The notes under the pieces are model-generated. The model saw nothing but the letters and a program-made list of their open reading frames with translations. It was not told the origin of the DNA and made no database searches. A program made the translations under genes and the position numbers. Shown here piece by piece: positions 37,024 through 49,884 of a DNA stretch of 64,000 nucleotides. The DNA is from Arthrinium phaeospermum (Eukaryota; Ascomycota; Sordariomycetes; Amphisphaeriales; Apiosporaceae): NCBI GenBank assembly GCA_006503535.1, contig QYRS01000010.1, positions 992,001 through 1,056,000 on the forward strand, given 5' to 3'. How positions within the stretch are numbered: the stretch's first letter is position 1; the number at the start of each line of letters is the position of its first letter.

Positions 37024-37566
37024 TTTTGCTTATATAATTATATTTGAAGTTTGCTGTCGTTTACGGTGGCCAGTAAGAACTTCACTATAGTTCATGTAAG
37101 GGGAAGTATGATACCGCTTGGTTTATCCATACCAATACACGCGGGTATTACCCGAGGATCAGAACCGAACGGGGTTGGGTGGTAGCCTAGGTAAGTTGGG
37201 GTAATGCAGGGGTGATCTTCTGTCTTTCTTGGCGTGCCTATCCTTCCCCCTGTATTGTCTATTGGAGTAGCTCGCGGACACTCAACGAAATGGGAGGCAA
37301 ACATGAAATCATAGATACTGAAATAAATCCACACGCTACTTTCTAAGATCCTATTTCTAAGACGAGAGATATATAAACAGAAATGACAGTTTTTCAAAAA
37401 CCGAGGGTATCGAACATGTTTCCGGCTCCAACTCCAATCCAACCCAGTACTGCCAGCCCCCGGACATCCCAAGCAAGATATGCCTAAACCAACAACAGCA
37501 ATAAACTCCAAAATACTCCGTACAGATAGATACCAGATCACAATAAGAAAACAAATTTCTCCATTT
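37024..37566. other. Intergenic region between thioesterase and GMC fusion genes
   Basis: This should hold the thioesterase promoter and the 3' UTR of the fusion gene, both on the minus strand. It is relatively AT-rich and has no recognisable gene. Confidence 0.4.
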
Positions 37567-40500
37567 TTAGTGCATCATGCCCGCATCCACCATCCTCTTG
37601 AACTGGTCCTCCGGCTGCTCAAAGACGTAGTCCTCGCCGCGCATGACGTCATCGACCTCCTTGCGGATGAAGGGGAAGACGTCGCGCCAGGCGTTGCGGC
37701 CCATCCAGCAGTCGAGGTGGCCGTAGTTGGGCACGACGCGGCGCTTGTACTGGAGCCCCTTGTTGTCGCGCGTGTCGCGCGTGCCGAAGGCGTCGCAGAG
37801 CACCTCGTACGTCCGCTCCGTCGACCGGGGCGAGAGCACCGCGTTGTCGCCGCCCACGAACAGGTAGAAGGGCAGGTCGCGCAGCCGCTGGATGTTGTCC
37901 GGCGTGTCGAGCCGCTCGAACAGCGGGCCGTTGGCCATGACGCCGCCCTCGGACCCCTGCTTCATCAGCAGGTGCAGCAGCGTCATGTTGACGCCCCCGA
38001 AGAACCGGTCGATCTGCCGGTGCGTCGCCTCGTTCAGGTTCTCGTGGTTCCAGCACCGGCCGTAGGTGAAGCTGACGCGGTGGCAGCACGCGTTGTTGCA
38101 CAGCTCCTTGCGCTCGTCGGGCCACAGCCGCAGCATCTCGTTGAGCGCCTTTTGGACGTAGCTGTCGTCCTGCCCCGTGCTGCACGAGAACCAGTTGCCC
38201 GCGATGGTCTTGTAGACTTTGTCTAGCGGGATAGGGGCTGCCATGATCTTGATCATGTTCATGACGTTCCATATGGGGTTCATGAAAACTTGGCTGCATG
38301 TCACGCCGGCGAGCCACGCGGCCGGAATTCTGCCATCAAGTAGACCTGTTGACAGCGCCACACTGCCCATGCAATGCGCGATGGCGTAGATCTTGTCCTC
38401 GCCGTACTCCTTGCGAATCATCTCGAGGCAGGCCCTCAGATCCAGGCGGGCATCGTACGTGGTCCAGTTGTTCTGAGCCACCATCAGGGCGCCGATGCGG
38501 TGAACGGGAATGAATACACGGTAGCCTGCCCTGGTGAAGTAGTTGACAGCGTTGTATCGGATGGTGGGCAGGGCGTAGATTTGGTGGTCTACCGAGGCGC
38601 CGGGGATCATGAACAGATTCTTGGGCTCGCCGATGATGTGTGTCGGCTCCCACATGTGCATCCGGGTGGCGACGCCGTCTTCGGCGACAATCTTATACGT
38701 TACCTGAGGGACAGTTTCGTTAACGAATCCCTGGTAGCTCTGAGTAGGATATTGTAGCGGCGTAAAGGGCGCCATGAAAAGCGACATGGACTTGCGCGTG
38801 AAGTACGTCAAGAAGCTCGTCGCACTGATAGCCTTGCGCCACAGGCCACTGCCGGTCGGCGTCATAGTCAGGATCTGGCTGGCAAAGTCGGCAGGCTGGA
38901 TCCGCATGATGCCCTTTGCGACGACTGTGCCGCGATTGGTGACATCGTCAGGCCCTTCCTCGTATTCAGACTCGTTGTCGGAGTAGGGCTTAGTGATTGT
39001 CACATATAGAGTGCTGGTGGCCTTCCAGAACTGTACCGGCGAGAGGGCCACGGACGAGTTCACCACCTTGTATCCTCGGAAGTGAAGAACCGTGCCATCG
39101 ACGCCGCGCATGTCGAAGTTGTACACCATGTTCCTGGTACCCGGGGCGTCCAGGAACTGCTTGAAGAGGTTGAAGCCGCCGCGTTGGACCATGAAAGGAG
39201 AACCCGGGATGGTAGGGCATGAAAAGGTGCCCGTGAGCATGGCGCGGTGTTCTGGGTCATTGATGATGGACCTGGTATTGAAGGATTGCACACTGAGGAA
39301 GAACCGTGCCGACTCGCACCGCGACTCCGCAATCCGTGCGGCAAGATCGTACGTATCCAATCCCGCGGCGTCCTGCTTCCAATGGTCGTAGTGAACGAAG
39401 CCCGACATGACCTCGGTGAAGCCAAACCCTGCATCATTGAGGCGTTCCGCTGTTTTGATGACGGTCCTGGCTGACGATATGCTGGCATCCTCGTCGTCCG
39501 AGTCCGTCTCGCTCGTTCGCAGATGGTCGCCCGCGAAGCGTGGGGAACTGAACAAGTCGAGAATACCGTTCCTGCGGTTGTCGACCACTAGCCTCGTGGC
39601 CTTTGTGTAGAGGTCTACCGATCGTTCGGCAAGAGCGGTGATGGTAGCAAAGGGGTTGGCGCCGAGGGCGGTAGGAATCACGGCGGCGTCCGTGACGACG
39701 AGGCCCTCGTAAGTCTCCTTTCCCTGTCCAGTAAAGATTTGACCGCGATGGTTCACGACACCAGTCCTGCCCGTGCCATCAGAGGCCATGCAAGCACCAC
39801 CGATAGGGTGCACAGTGACTTCTTGCTGTCCCATCAGGGCATAGAACGGGTTGTGTACAAAGGTGCCTCCCGCGGCCCTTGTTGCCTTGGCCAAAACCTC
39901 GTTCAGCTGCTTGACGTGGTCGCTGCGGCCAACACCGAGGAACTCGAGCACTGGCTTGTCGTCCTTGAGAGTTAGCACAGCTTGGTTGCTATCGTGCGAC
40001 ATGACAAGATAGGTCTGGGTTCTCTCGATAGCGCCCTGGCGATAGTAGGGGCCCAGGAAGAGGCTTCCTACGCGAGCAAGATTGCCCCGTACACGTTCGA
40101 TAAGCGAGCGATCGTTTACGCGAACGCTTCCTGGGAGTAGTTCCAGCATTGCCTGCAAGAAGGGGGAGAGTGCCTTGGGCACGGTGCCCTCCTCAATGAC
40201 ATATCCGTCCAGGGGGTTCCTGTGTCCATGCCGGTTGTCAATGATGCCGGTAATGCATGGACCAATCGGGTGGTATGGTGACGGGAAGGATCGTCCGATG
40301 CCGTTGACCTCGTGATCCGTATTATATCTAACTATGTTAGTAAGATTCCCTTTAGTTATAGTTATAATGTCACTTACCCAAAGGCGAAAATGTCACCGTT
40401 GCCGCTCATGTTTTGACCAACTTGATCACTCATGTCAAGTCCCATTTGCTTGCTTCTGAGTAGGATCTCGGTAGTGCCGATGGCGCCAGCGCCGAGGAAG

Positions 40501-41920
40501 ACTGCCCTCTTAGCATGCACCCACATGAGGTCACCATGGAGGTTAGCCTTGAAGTGACCCCTGTTGCGTCCATGCCAGGCAAAGTAGATGATGTAACCTT
40601 CTCGGTTGGGGGCTTTGGCGATGTATCGGACCTCGGATTCGCAGAAGATCTCGGCGCCCCAGTTCCAGGCATCGGCAATGTAGGTGACCAGGGTCGTGTT
40701 CTTGGACCCGTCGTTAAGGCCCGTGGCATCTTGACCGGTCAGCGCAGAAGGTGACATCTCAACACCGGCTCGGTTTGGTCCATTCTGAAAGCGGGTCGTC
40801 TGTTTAACCCGTCTAAACTTGTCACTCATGCCGAGATGCTCAGCCTGCTTCTTGAGAAGTTCAAGTTTTGGGAGTACGGGCCAGTCGGCAGGGTACTCCT
40901 TTGGCTCCAGCATCTCTTCGGCCATCTGGAAGTCTAGAAACCGAAGTTTCATTAGCACAAGGGACTGATGTTGCAATGCAAGAGACACAACTCCACGGCG
41001 TTGCCCATGCATTGCCAGAATAAGGCGGTACTCACATTGGCCAAGACCTTTAGGATTACTCCTGATCTCCTCGGGCCACTGTTCTTGGCGTAGAGTCTCC
41101 TCGTCCGCCTCGAGGTAAACATTCGCATTGATCAAACTGGTTCCACCGAGGCCTAGATCAGGAGTAAGTTAGTTAGATAATCGGGAAACTTGTTGGGAGA
41201 GGGTTATATTGGGGACGCACCATTGCCGACGATGGCGTTCTGGCCATTGCCAAAGATGAGGTGGTACATGCCGGTCGGATCGCCACCGTTGACCACCTTC
41301 TTGGGAAGCCAGCCGGGCGAGAACTGGCCCGAGTAGTGGACCTGCTCGAGGGCGTCGTCGGTGTCGATGGGGTACTCGCCGGGCCAGTGCTCCCGCCCTC
41401 GCTCCAGCACACAGACGGACTCGCCTGTCCGGGCCATGCGAGAGGCGGCCACGCCGCCGCCGTAGCCTGAGCCGATCACGACGCAGTCGTACGAGCTGCG
41501 CATGAGCTCCAACGGCTTCGAGAGGCGCGGGAACGCGGCGCCCTTGCGCTCGTCGCCCCAGGACCGGATCCGTGCGTACGCCCCCGACGGGCCGCCGGCG
41601 TCATCCTGGTGGATGCCGAAAGACTTGATGCGGTGAGAACCCCGGGGGCTGGGATGAGGCTCGTACGGCGATCGTCCATTGGTGGTGCTGCTGTCGTGCC
41701 GGGAGCTGCTAGGGCGGGACTCGCCTGCGTGTTCTGGGGAGGCTTGCGCCGATTGGACACCATTGGTTGTGCCATTGGTGCTAGCGGTACCATTGATACC
41801 ATTGACGAATCGTTTTCTGATGCCGTTTGTGTCGGCAGCAGCGTGGCCATTGCCTTGACCAGTGCCATTGGTGGGCGGCAATGGCTCCGTTTCCGCTCGC
41901 TCGAGGGCGCCGGGAGCCAT
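37567..41920 (-). CDS. GMC oxidoreductase (cholesterol-oxidase-like) fused to an alpha/beta-hydrolase
   Basis: A 1377-aa two-enzyme protein. Exons in minus-strand order are 41920-41221, 41152-41036, 40933-40378 and 40327-37567. After about 100 residues of Asn/Thr/Gly/Ser-rich sequence comes a FAD-binding motif VVIGSGYGGGVAASRMAR (about 148-165), then GLGGTSLINANV. The cholesterol-oxidase-type active site follows: VHPIGG (His about 631) and GANPFATITALAER (Asn about 682). This part should oxidise an alcohol, perhaps a sterol. A linker containing GFGFTEVMSGFVHYDHW leads to a C-terminal hydrolase with oxyanion segment LFMIPGASVDHQIYAL, nucleophile elbow AIAHCMGS (Cys about 1110), GGDNAVLSP (Asp about 1285) and NYGHLDCW (His about 1328). 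Cys occupies the usual Ser position. Bacterial and fungal proteins with this fusion are known; substrates here are unknown. No signal peptide. Confidence 0.9.
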
Positions 41921-44900
41921 GGTGGTGGTCTCTCGTATCAGGCTTATAGTATAGTGAACTGTACCACTATATAAACCAAAGCAACTAAGTGAAGCTAGGT
42001 GCTGCTAAGCGTTGGTGCCTGACAGTGTTTGGCCCGTTGCTATAGGACTAAGAAATCCGCGAGAATGGGATTATCAGCCAATATAGTAGTACGCTCAGCA
42101 ACGGCTCGAATATGAAAGAGGATCGAGGTGTCTATATAAGTATGTTGCCGAATAAGTCACACAGGTGGTAGGTATCCTGGAGTGGAGCGGCCTAACCTCA
42201 CTGGGGGGACCTTATGGCTTCATATACGATCATATGTGGTAACCGGCGCAGACCTTACAGGCGGGTCTGTATAACCTAGGGAAGAGGAGGAGCGTTCAAC
42301 GGCCAAGGGCTCTATCTGACTTGCCGCGACCCGTGCGAACTACCATCAGCTAGGTCATCTTGGAGCTGGGCGCAGCGGGTTGCCCTCTCGGGTGCTGAGG
42401 CTGGGCTGAAAACTAAAAGTCGGAGATCGTCGTTGAGTGGCCAGTAGCCCGACTTGCATTCTCCACGTCCAAAAAAAGAAGAAAAAAGTGTTGACCCTAC
42501 CGTAAGTAAGCACTTGCAAGACACCCATGTCGGACCTGACTGGCTGGGGGCCGAGACTTAGGGATGCCACCATGTACTTTTGGCCAACGAGATCGCAATT
42601 GTTCAAATCACATATACTGCCAGGCAACGCCCAAAAACTGAGAAAATATGCAAATGCGGGCAAGACTAGCCAGAAATTGAATGCAGGCCCGACGTCTTCG
42701 CAGAACTGCGGAAGTTCCTCGAGTAGGCAGAGTGATACAAGCGGTAGTTGTGATGGCAGATCAGTCAGCTTAGGCAGAGACAATGTCGTTGGCTTGGCAC
42801 AACGATACTGCACCATTTTCGTACCTGGCCTTTGTTGGACCATATGTATTTCCCCAGAGACGGACTCTATTCGCCGACTATATTAAGTCGACAATGGGCA
42901 TATTGTTTGTGTTACAATGACGACAGCATATCAGCGTGGCATGGTAACCTTAGCTTGCGCCCGCGAAGCACAGCATCGGCCAGGACGAATTACATTGCCG
43001 TTTCTAAAACATGCCCTTTTCGAGGAAGGCTCAATCCGAGACGGGCAGACCCGATGTTCAACAGCAGTGCCTGCATTTAGCAGCAACTAGGTTTTCGAGG
43101 CCCAAGCCAGCGGGACGGGATTGACAGCAGAAAGAGAATGAAAAATAAGACTGAATAGATGCAGACTCGACAGCGAGAGGGGAACTTCGCTAGAGACAAA
43201 CGCACAGACGGAACAGGCCCCCCCCAGTTAGCTGCGCCTCGGGCCCAATAGTCGTTTCTTCAGCTCTTATCTCGGCGTCCCTGATTGGCCATTGAACGAA
43301 TTGGTTGCGGAACAAGTGCGCTCATACCCCAATTCCCCCCATTCGCTTGCGAGTGAGGTAAGTACAATGGGATTGTTTGTGATGACTCGAGACTGGAGAT
43401 GCTGCTCATCCTTGCCTTGTACGTGTGTACTACTACTATGCGCCAAAGAGGCACAGATGGGACACATGAGAGAAGCCGTACGATTGAGCGCAGTATCCAG
43501 CCAATTTCATTCACCGACATGTGCGCTGTCAGCGGCCGTTGATAATATAGGTAAGCACGCAACAACTGCAACGTTGTGTGCGCCATTGGTTTGCTTTCGA
43601 GGCTGTGCGTGCGGCGTCTGCGCCCAGCCCATCATCCACCATCGCCCACCATGCCTTTGACATGATTGGCCTTGTTGCATTTATTATTAGAGGCTTGCCG
43701 TCTGACGTCGGGATAGTCACCCGGGCTCCTGTTGGCTGCTGGAAGAAGCCGAGTCGGTCTCAGAGTCTCTGCTTACTGCCGACGTAAGGGCTCGGCAGGA
43801 TCATGGCCATGTCAGCAGATGCCGTATCCAAGAGATAACTACCGCCATTGGCCCAGAGCGACAGGAATGCAGCAAACATACAAAACCTCGTGGGCAACCG
43901 GAAGAATTGTAGCTCGTAAGGCTGACGGTGATGGGTATCAGCTTCATCTTCCATCCCGGCACAGTGGGGTCCCAGTCCCATTTGCTCAGCTCCTCGTGGC
44001 CTAAGACACCTTCAGACTGGCGCAGGAGACTGGGCGGCGCGGCGGTGGCTCGTCCGTCCTATTCGTCCCATCATCATCCTTGCCCTCCCGAAGTCCAGAC
44101 GCAGAGTGCGCCATAGTGGGCCGCGAGTACATGTAATTCAAACGAAATAAAAACGTGCGAACCCATGTCAGAACCTTGTCAGCAGACGGGAACCCCTGGA
44201 ATGCTTCCGGCCCAAGTCTTCCGGGAAGGATTTGGCGCGGACATCCGATATGACCTTAGGAACTGTTCCTGGTGTTTTCGTAGTTGGGACGTGTATGCGA
44301 GTGCGATATTCAAAGAACGATACACACCAGTCCATCTAGTTGGCCCCTAGAGCATGGTACCGGTACAATGTCGTCGGAGAAACACACGTGAGTGACATGC
44401 AGTATGCAGTATGTATGTACGCACCACTGCAGTCACCTCTTCCACCGCCGCCGCCCCCGAAGAGGCCGAGAACTGTGCTGCAGGCCACATCGTTTGCATG
44501 CCAATGACAGTCGCACCGCAGCTGGGATATCTTCGATTGGTTCATTAATATGGAACGGGCGATGATTTGATGTAACCGCACGAACACCCCCGTAAGCAGC
44601 CTCACTCCCTAAAAGTCTACCGTCAGCACCGTCATAGTCGGAGAAATACTGATAACTCGTATGTGAGCACTGCCACCTCCGCCAACCGGTGCCCTCAATC
44701 CCTACCGATTGGACGAGAGACATGTCTGAAAGCCAATTGCGAGCCCGTGCCCGGACAAGGCTGAACGGGGCTGGCTCGAATATCGACCAGTGCCCTCGTC
44801 TGGATCGTCTGGACCGCAAGTGAAACATGCCATTCCGTTGAGCTAGTCGTTACCGAGAGGGAGCACAGGGAGAACGATCCTCATTGTCTGACACAACGGC

Positions 44901-45325
44901 CGTTACCTTAACTGCTCTAATCCCGATTGACCATGGGCTGGCTGTTTGGCTGTTGGTCCTGCCCATGTTGCCGCTGCAGGAGATATGTCAGATCACATGG
45001 AAAAGGATCGAGACGCTGTAATAGCCAAGCTGAACGTCGTACGTACGAAATGCAAACATTATGGCATGGCGTGATAGTTCCTGTAGCTACTGGTATGCGC
45101 CTCGGCCGATGTCACCATAGGTACGACAGGTGGACGCGAATCTGAAGTCATTTGGAAAGAGGGTATCTGTCTATTCGCCGCGCCTGATCTCAAAATAACT
45201 AATAACAATCCATAGCCTTCTTGCCTAAACCCGGCTTCGGTTGCCTGGAAGACGGCAACTCCCCGTGACTCCTTTTCCCTTGGCCCTGATTCGCCAATGG
45301 TCCCTTACGTACCTATGGCCCCAAC
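41921..45325. other. 3.4 kb gene-free region between the GMC fusion and GDH genes
   Basis: The fusion gene promoter and the 3' UTR of glutamate dehydrogenase lie here. No frame exceeds about 160 codons and none has a recognisable motif or joins into a spliced protein. A 12-base palindrome TCGTACGTACGA occurs near 45036-45050. No RNA gene or transposon seen. Confidence 0.4.
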
Positions 45326-46875
45326 TTACATGGACTCCCACCAGTCGCCCTGGTCGTGCATCGCCTGTACGACCTTGACGAAGCCAGCAATGTTGCTGCC
45401 TGCCACCAAGCTGGGAAGCTCACCCTCCTTCGCCTCGACGTACTCCTTGGCCGTGTTGAGGCCGTTCTCGAATGCCTTCTGCATGATGAGCTTGAGACGC
45501 TCATCAACCTCCTCACGGGTCCATGACATAAGCTAGAAGAAGGTATACAGTCAGTCTCGCCATACACACACACAATTTGCAGTAGTCAGGGGTGAAGCCT
45601 TACCTGGCTGTTCTGAGCCATCTCGAGACCGGATACGGCCACACCACCGCAGTTGGAAGCCTTGCCCGGGGCGTACCAGATGGCTTCGCCTCCCTTCTCC
45701 TTCCTCTCCGCCTCGAACACATCGATGGCTTCTTGGGTGCAGCCCATATTGGAGCCCTCGGCGATGAACAGGCAGCCGTTGGAGACAAGCGTCTTAGCCT
45801 CATCCTCGCTCACCTCGTTCTGGGTAGCAGATGGCAGGGCGACATCGACCTTGCCTACGTGGACCCAGGGTCGCGCGCCCTCGATGTACTTGAAGGCACC
45901 CTTGTGCTCATACGCCGTCAGCGGCTTGCGGGCCAGCTTGATGTTGGCAATGGCCTCGACGTCCTCGGGCTTGAAGCCGGCCTCGCCCTCGGCGACGAGG
46001 GCGCCCTGCGAGTCTGAAAGCGACACAACGGTGGCGCCGAGCTCGATGCACTTCAGCGCAGCGTACTGGGCGACATTGCCGGATCCGGAGATGGCTACTC
46101 TCTTTCCGGAGAAGTCGCCCTTGCCGGCGTACTTCAGCATCTGCTCCACGTAGTAAACAAGACCGTAGCCCGTAGCTTCGGGTCGGATCAAGCTGCCTCC
46201 CCAGTTGCCACCCTTGCCGGTGATCATGCCCTCCCACTTGTTCCGCTGCCTCTTGTAGGTTCCGAACATGTAGCCGACTTCACGGCCGCCCACACCGATA
46301 TCTCCGGCAGGGACGTCAGTCTCAGCGCCGATGTGCTTGCACAGCTCCCGCATGAAAGAATCGCAGAACCGGCGGATCTCATTGTCACTCTTGCCCTTGG
46401 GGTCAAAATCGGCGCCTCCCTTGCCGCCGCCCATGTTCAGCCCGGTCAAGGCATTCTTGAAGATCTGCTCGAACCCAAGGAACTTGAGACTGTGCGGGAC
46501 GTTGTTAGCAATGTGCGGTTGCTTTTCTGATCTGCGCATCATCACACTTACATCGACAGGTTCACCGTGGGGTGGAACCGCAGACCTCCCTTATAGGGAC
46601 CCAGCGCCGAGTTGTATTGGACGCGGTAGCCCCTGTTGACTTGCAGAACTCCGTTGTCATCTTCCCAGACAACACGGAACTGAATCACGCGCTCCGGGAT
46701 CGACACAACCTTCAGCGCAGTCTTGTATTCGGGGTTCTTCTCGAAAAGAGAGCTGTTCTCAAGACTGCTCGCAAGCTCTTCATGCCAAGTCAGAACGGAT
46801 ACACGCCAGTGATGGATCGATGAACTCACCCTTGTAGGCCTGCTCGAACTCGGGCTCGGAGGGCAGGTTAGACAT
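45326..46875 (-). CDS. GDH1: NADP-specific glutamate dehydrogenase
   Basis: Makes glutamate from 2-oxoglutarate and ammonium with NADPH, the main ammonium-assimilating step in fungi; cytosolic. Exons in minus-strand order are 46875-46830, 46777-46552, 46489-45604 and 45532-45326, giving 454 aa, the same length as the Neurospora enzyme. Conserved landmarks are [63 protein letters not shown] (catalytic Lys region), [18 protein letters not shown], the dinucleotide fold [38 protein letters not shown] and [14 protein letters not shown]. All expected motifs are present. A GATA-type site (TTATCT, 47483-47488) lies about 600 bases upstream, which would fit nitrogen regulation, but one such site can arise by chance. 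Confidence 0.97.
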
Positions 46876-48336
46876 GGTCTTCTCTCGATGATGGGGAAGC
46901 TTTATGTTGTGATGTTCCAGTGACGATAGAATGAACAAGAGCGCAAGCCGTAGTGGTATCACTCGGTTCACTAGTATCTGCTTGGAGTTGATTTGGAGAA
47001 GAGAAGAATGGGATGAAAGGACTTGTATGAAGTGGAATCGAGGCGCCTTAAGTAAGAAAGGCTTGCTCGCTATGGACACGGTTCAATGCAGTATACTCTC
47101 TCTCTTGTTTGAAGGCAGTCGCAATGGTAAGTCCGACTGCGGCGCCAAGCTGGGTGCCCTTCCCACGCTTTCCCACATGGCTGACCCGGCTTCACGAAAA
47201 CTACTTTTGGGGATAAATCCCAGCAGCCCCAGAGTCGTGGATCAAGCGGGTACTAGCAATAGATGGGGTATATTCTCATCGGGATTATTTGGCTCAACTT
47301 CTCAACCCTTGCCGCTGCGGAGTGGATGGGAAGGCCGATGATGGCGTATGGGGGTCAACTGTGTGACTGGCGGCATCGCCTTCGTCATCTTGGGCTGCCA
47401 AAACGCCCTTGGGGGTCAATACGCCCACATGGGTTAGGATGGGTGCTTGATATCAGTCATGGTGTTGCGTCAAGACTTGTGCTTATCTGAAAGCTGGGTG
47501 TGACCTGCGTGGCTACGACGTATTATTATTGATCACAATTCATCACCACCCGGGAGTTAGCAGTTAGAACGGAGGTTACTGTAGATCTATGCAAGCTTAC
47601 TTTGCTGTTTCCGGCGATGGATTCGTCGGGGGGCAGATTAACTTCCAGCAAGACATCTGAATTAAAACGGTGGATGGGTCTGCTAGGACTTGGACCCTCG
47701 GATTTAGAACGTCGTAGTTCGGGAACCATGACGGAGTTGCCTTGAGCTGAGGCCCAATCTCAGCTCTAGCGTGGGCTGTCGGCGCTGTCGCGGCTTTCTA
47801 GCGTGGATTGCCGCTCAAGCCATCCCTGTCCGGTAGACAGAGCCTTATCATCGGCTTCTGATTCGTCGAGCCCGAGTTTCAGGAACCAAATCAACATGGC
47901 AAATCGTCGAGTAAAAGACTTCACTAGTCCTCAACCTCGCACCAAAGCCAGCTTCTGCCCTTCCTCCGCTGCCGGCTTACTCCCACTCCTCTTCCCTGGC
48001 CGGCGACATCATCCCGCGGAAGCAGACGAAAAAAAAGATCTTAGCGGTGCCGATTCCCCGACTCCGACACCGGCTGTTAGGTAGTTGGTCGCATCTCTTC
48101 CCGCTATTGCACATGGAAATTTATTGATCCAAGTTACTCCATATGTGCGACATCGCCGATGACCATTTCCAGCAATTTGGATATTATAGTTGCTTCAAGC
48201 TTGTGCATGTTCCCGCTACCGGACTTCTAAACTCCTTCGTCCATCTATAGGACGACCGAGGAACGGAACGGTTCGGCTTCTTCCAATACCGACTTGAACT
48301 ACTAACAATACTCCTCTGCCTCGCGACTCCGAGAAT
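46876..48336. other. Gene-free region upstream of GDH
   Basis: This 1.5-kb stretch contains the GDH promoter and leader (CT-rich near the start codon) and ends at the sulfotransferase relic. The frames present are short and unrecognised. A TTATCT (GATA-factor type) motif is at 47483-47488. Confidence 0.4.
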
Positions 48337-49172
48337 CTATGGCGAGTTCGCACTCAGGCATGGAGGGGCGTGAGCCCTCTTGCTAGGTACTCTGAAGCCG
48401 GCAATTAGCAATGCGTTAACCGAAGCAGCAGTGATCAACACGTTTCTGTCTGCTCGTCGCTGGCAATTTCCCAGCAACTTGCCCACCCGCATATCGAAGT
48501 CCTTTGGGTTGTTACCAGACGGAAAGTCCTGCTTGGGCACCTCTTTCCTGAAAACTCGCAAAGGGGTTCCTATCCATCATGGATTTTCCACTCGAGTAGC
48601 TGGTCCGCCTGAACGCTTCCCTTGACCATGGCCACATGTTCCCGATACCGCCACTTTGCTGTAGTGTGGGAGTCGCCGTTCCAGAACCTCTCAAAGTTGT
48701 ACTCTCCGTTGCGCCGGAGCCAGTAGAGCTCGGCGCAGAACCGCGACCTTGCGCGGTTATGGTAACCGCTCTATCCGCCCCTGTACCGCTTAAACGTCGA
48801 TTGGCAGCTGGCGTACCATGCATCAAGCTCGCGCGTGTTGACGATAACCTTGGCCTCGGGAAAGGCCTCGATGAGCTCGCGGGCAAAGTTGACGCAGGGC
48901 ATGTCCGTCACGGCTTCACAGTCGCCGATACGGCGTCGATGTCGGCGAGTTTGATAGTGTGGTGTGGGCTGGACGTGCCGTCAAACTTGCGCCTCATCAA
49001 CTGCACTCAGGCCTGATGTGTCATGAGGATCGTATCCCAAGACGAGAAGGGCGTTGCGGAACGACTTTGTACCTGACCTCCCCGGTCCAAGGCAGAGCAC
49101 TTGCATCGACTTCTTCGGTCCCGGATTTGGCGCCGGGAGCTCGTATAGCAGCTTTTCGAGTCAGGGAAACAT
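48337..49172 (-). pseudogene. Decayed P-loop sulfotransferase-like gene
   Basis: Read on the minus strand in one frame, this region gives recognisable pieces of the fungal sulfotransferase family that often lies near secondary-metabolism genes. They are CLGPGRSGTKSFRNALLVLG (P-loop-like start), AVTDMPCVNFARELIEAFP, EAKVIVNTRELDAWYASCQS, RYREHVAMVKGSVQADQLLE and EVPKQDFPSGNNPKDFDMRV. The frame is broken by TGA at 49163-49161, TGA at 48983-48981, TAG at 48773-48771 and TAG at 48572-48570. It then shifts by one base near 48541-48550, after which the C-terminal part continues. The 48572 stop replaces a codon normally Trp (TGG to TAG). The middle between 48983 and about 48910 is poorly preserved. 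Order and spacing of motifs suit a single gene of about 280 residues. It is almost certainly non-functional. Confidence 0.85.
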
Positions 49173-49884
49173 GTTGATATGGGCGTTGCTATGCTGCAGC
49201 ACCTGAATCTTGGTGTTATAGGCGCTATCTTTGGACCAACCAGATCATACCGTCTTTGTGCGGCCGGGTACTTGAACAGATCACCTTGGATCAAAACTTG
49301 CTATCGTTCGGTCTCATCCATGGCTTGCTCGAGAGAGTGGTCAGACTGTTAGCCAGTGCTGCCTGTTGTAAGTACTTGCAAGGGACCGAGATTCCTAGCC
49401 CTGCAGCACAGCTTCTACATCGGGCCTCCTGTTAGGTATCACATGTATTTTGGAACGACAATCTTGAAAACAATTGCCAAGTACCATACCACTGACAATC
49501 ATATAGCAGAGACTATTCTAGGTTTAAGTAGCTGAGCAATGACTAATTTAAGTATAACGCTGCGCAGGTGTTGTTTAGGTAATAGCTTGATGCAATTATC
49601 CATGCGTGTATAAGGTGATGAGTTAGAAATTCATGTACTCCAGTATAAATACTGGCATAACATGTACATGCGATGCGTGCTTTCGGAAAGCGGTGAAATT
49701 ATTCCTCGTTGCCCCACGTTCAATTCTGCCCGTCATCCATCATCCTGCTTGTTTGCGAAAACGATACTCAGCATTGCGACAAGGCAGTAGGCAATCGGAT
49801 TTGGGAATTTGTTTTTTATTCACCCCTCTCTCAATCTTTTGTTCATTGAAGTATTTCTGCGACTTGTGTCGCTAAGCCGCCAAG
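49173..49884. other. AT-richer intergenic region before RBG1
   Basis: About 700 bases between the sulfotransferase relic and the RBG1 start. The stretch 49430-49640 is visibly more AT-rich than its surroundings. No gene is seen. The last 100 bases look like a CT-rich leader for RBG1. Confidence 0.4.

Noticed and set aside
37480..38226. A 248-codon plus-strand frame
   Set aside because: It is antisense to the conserved C-terminal hydrolase of the GMC fusion and is Val/Ala/Arg-rich, as expected for a shadow frame.
46875..47500. A convincing nitrogen-control promoter for GDH
   Set aside because: Only one clear GATA-type hexamer was seen, which is expected by chance in 600 bases.
47803..48084. 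A 93-codon plus-strand frame upstream of the sulfotransferase relic
   Set aside because: It is Ser/Pro-rich with no motif and no splice context; I judge it chance.
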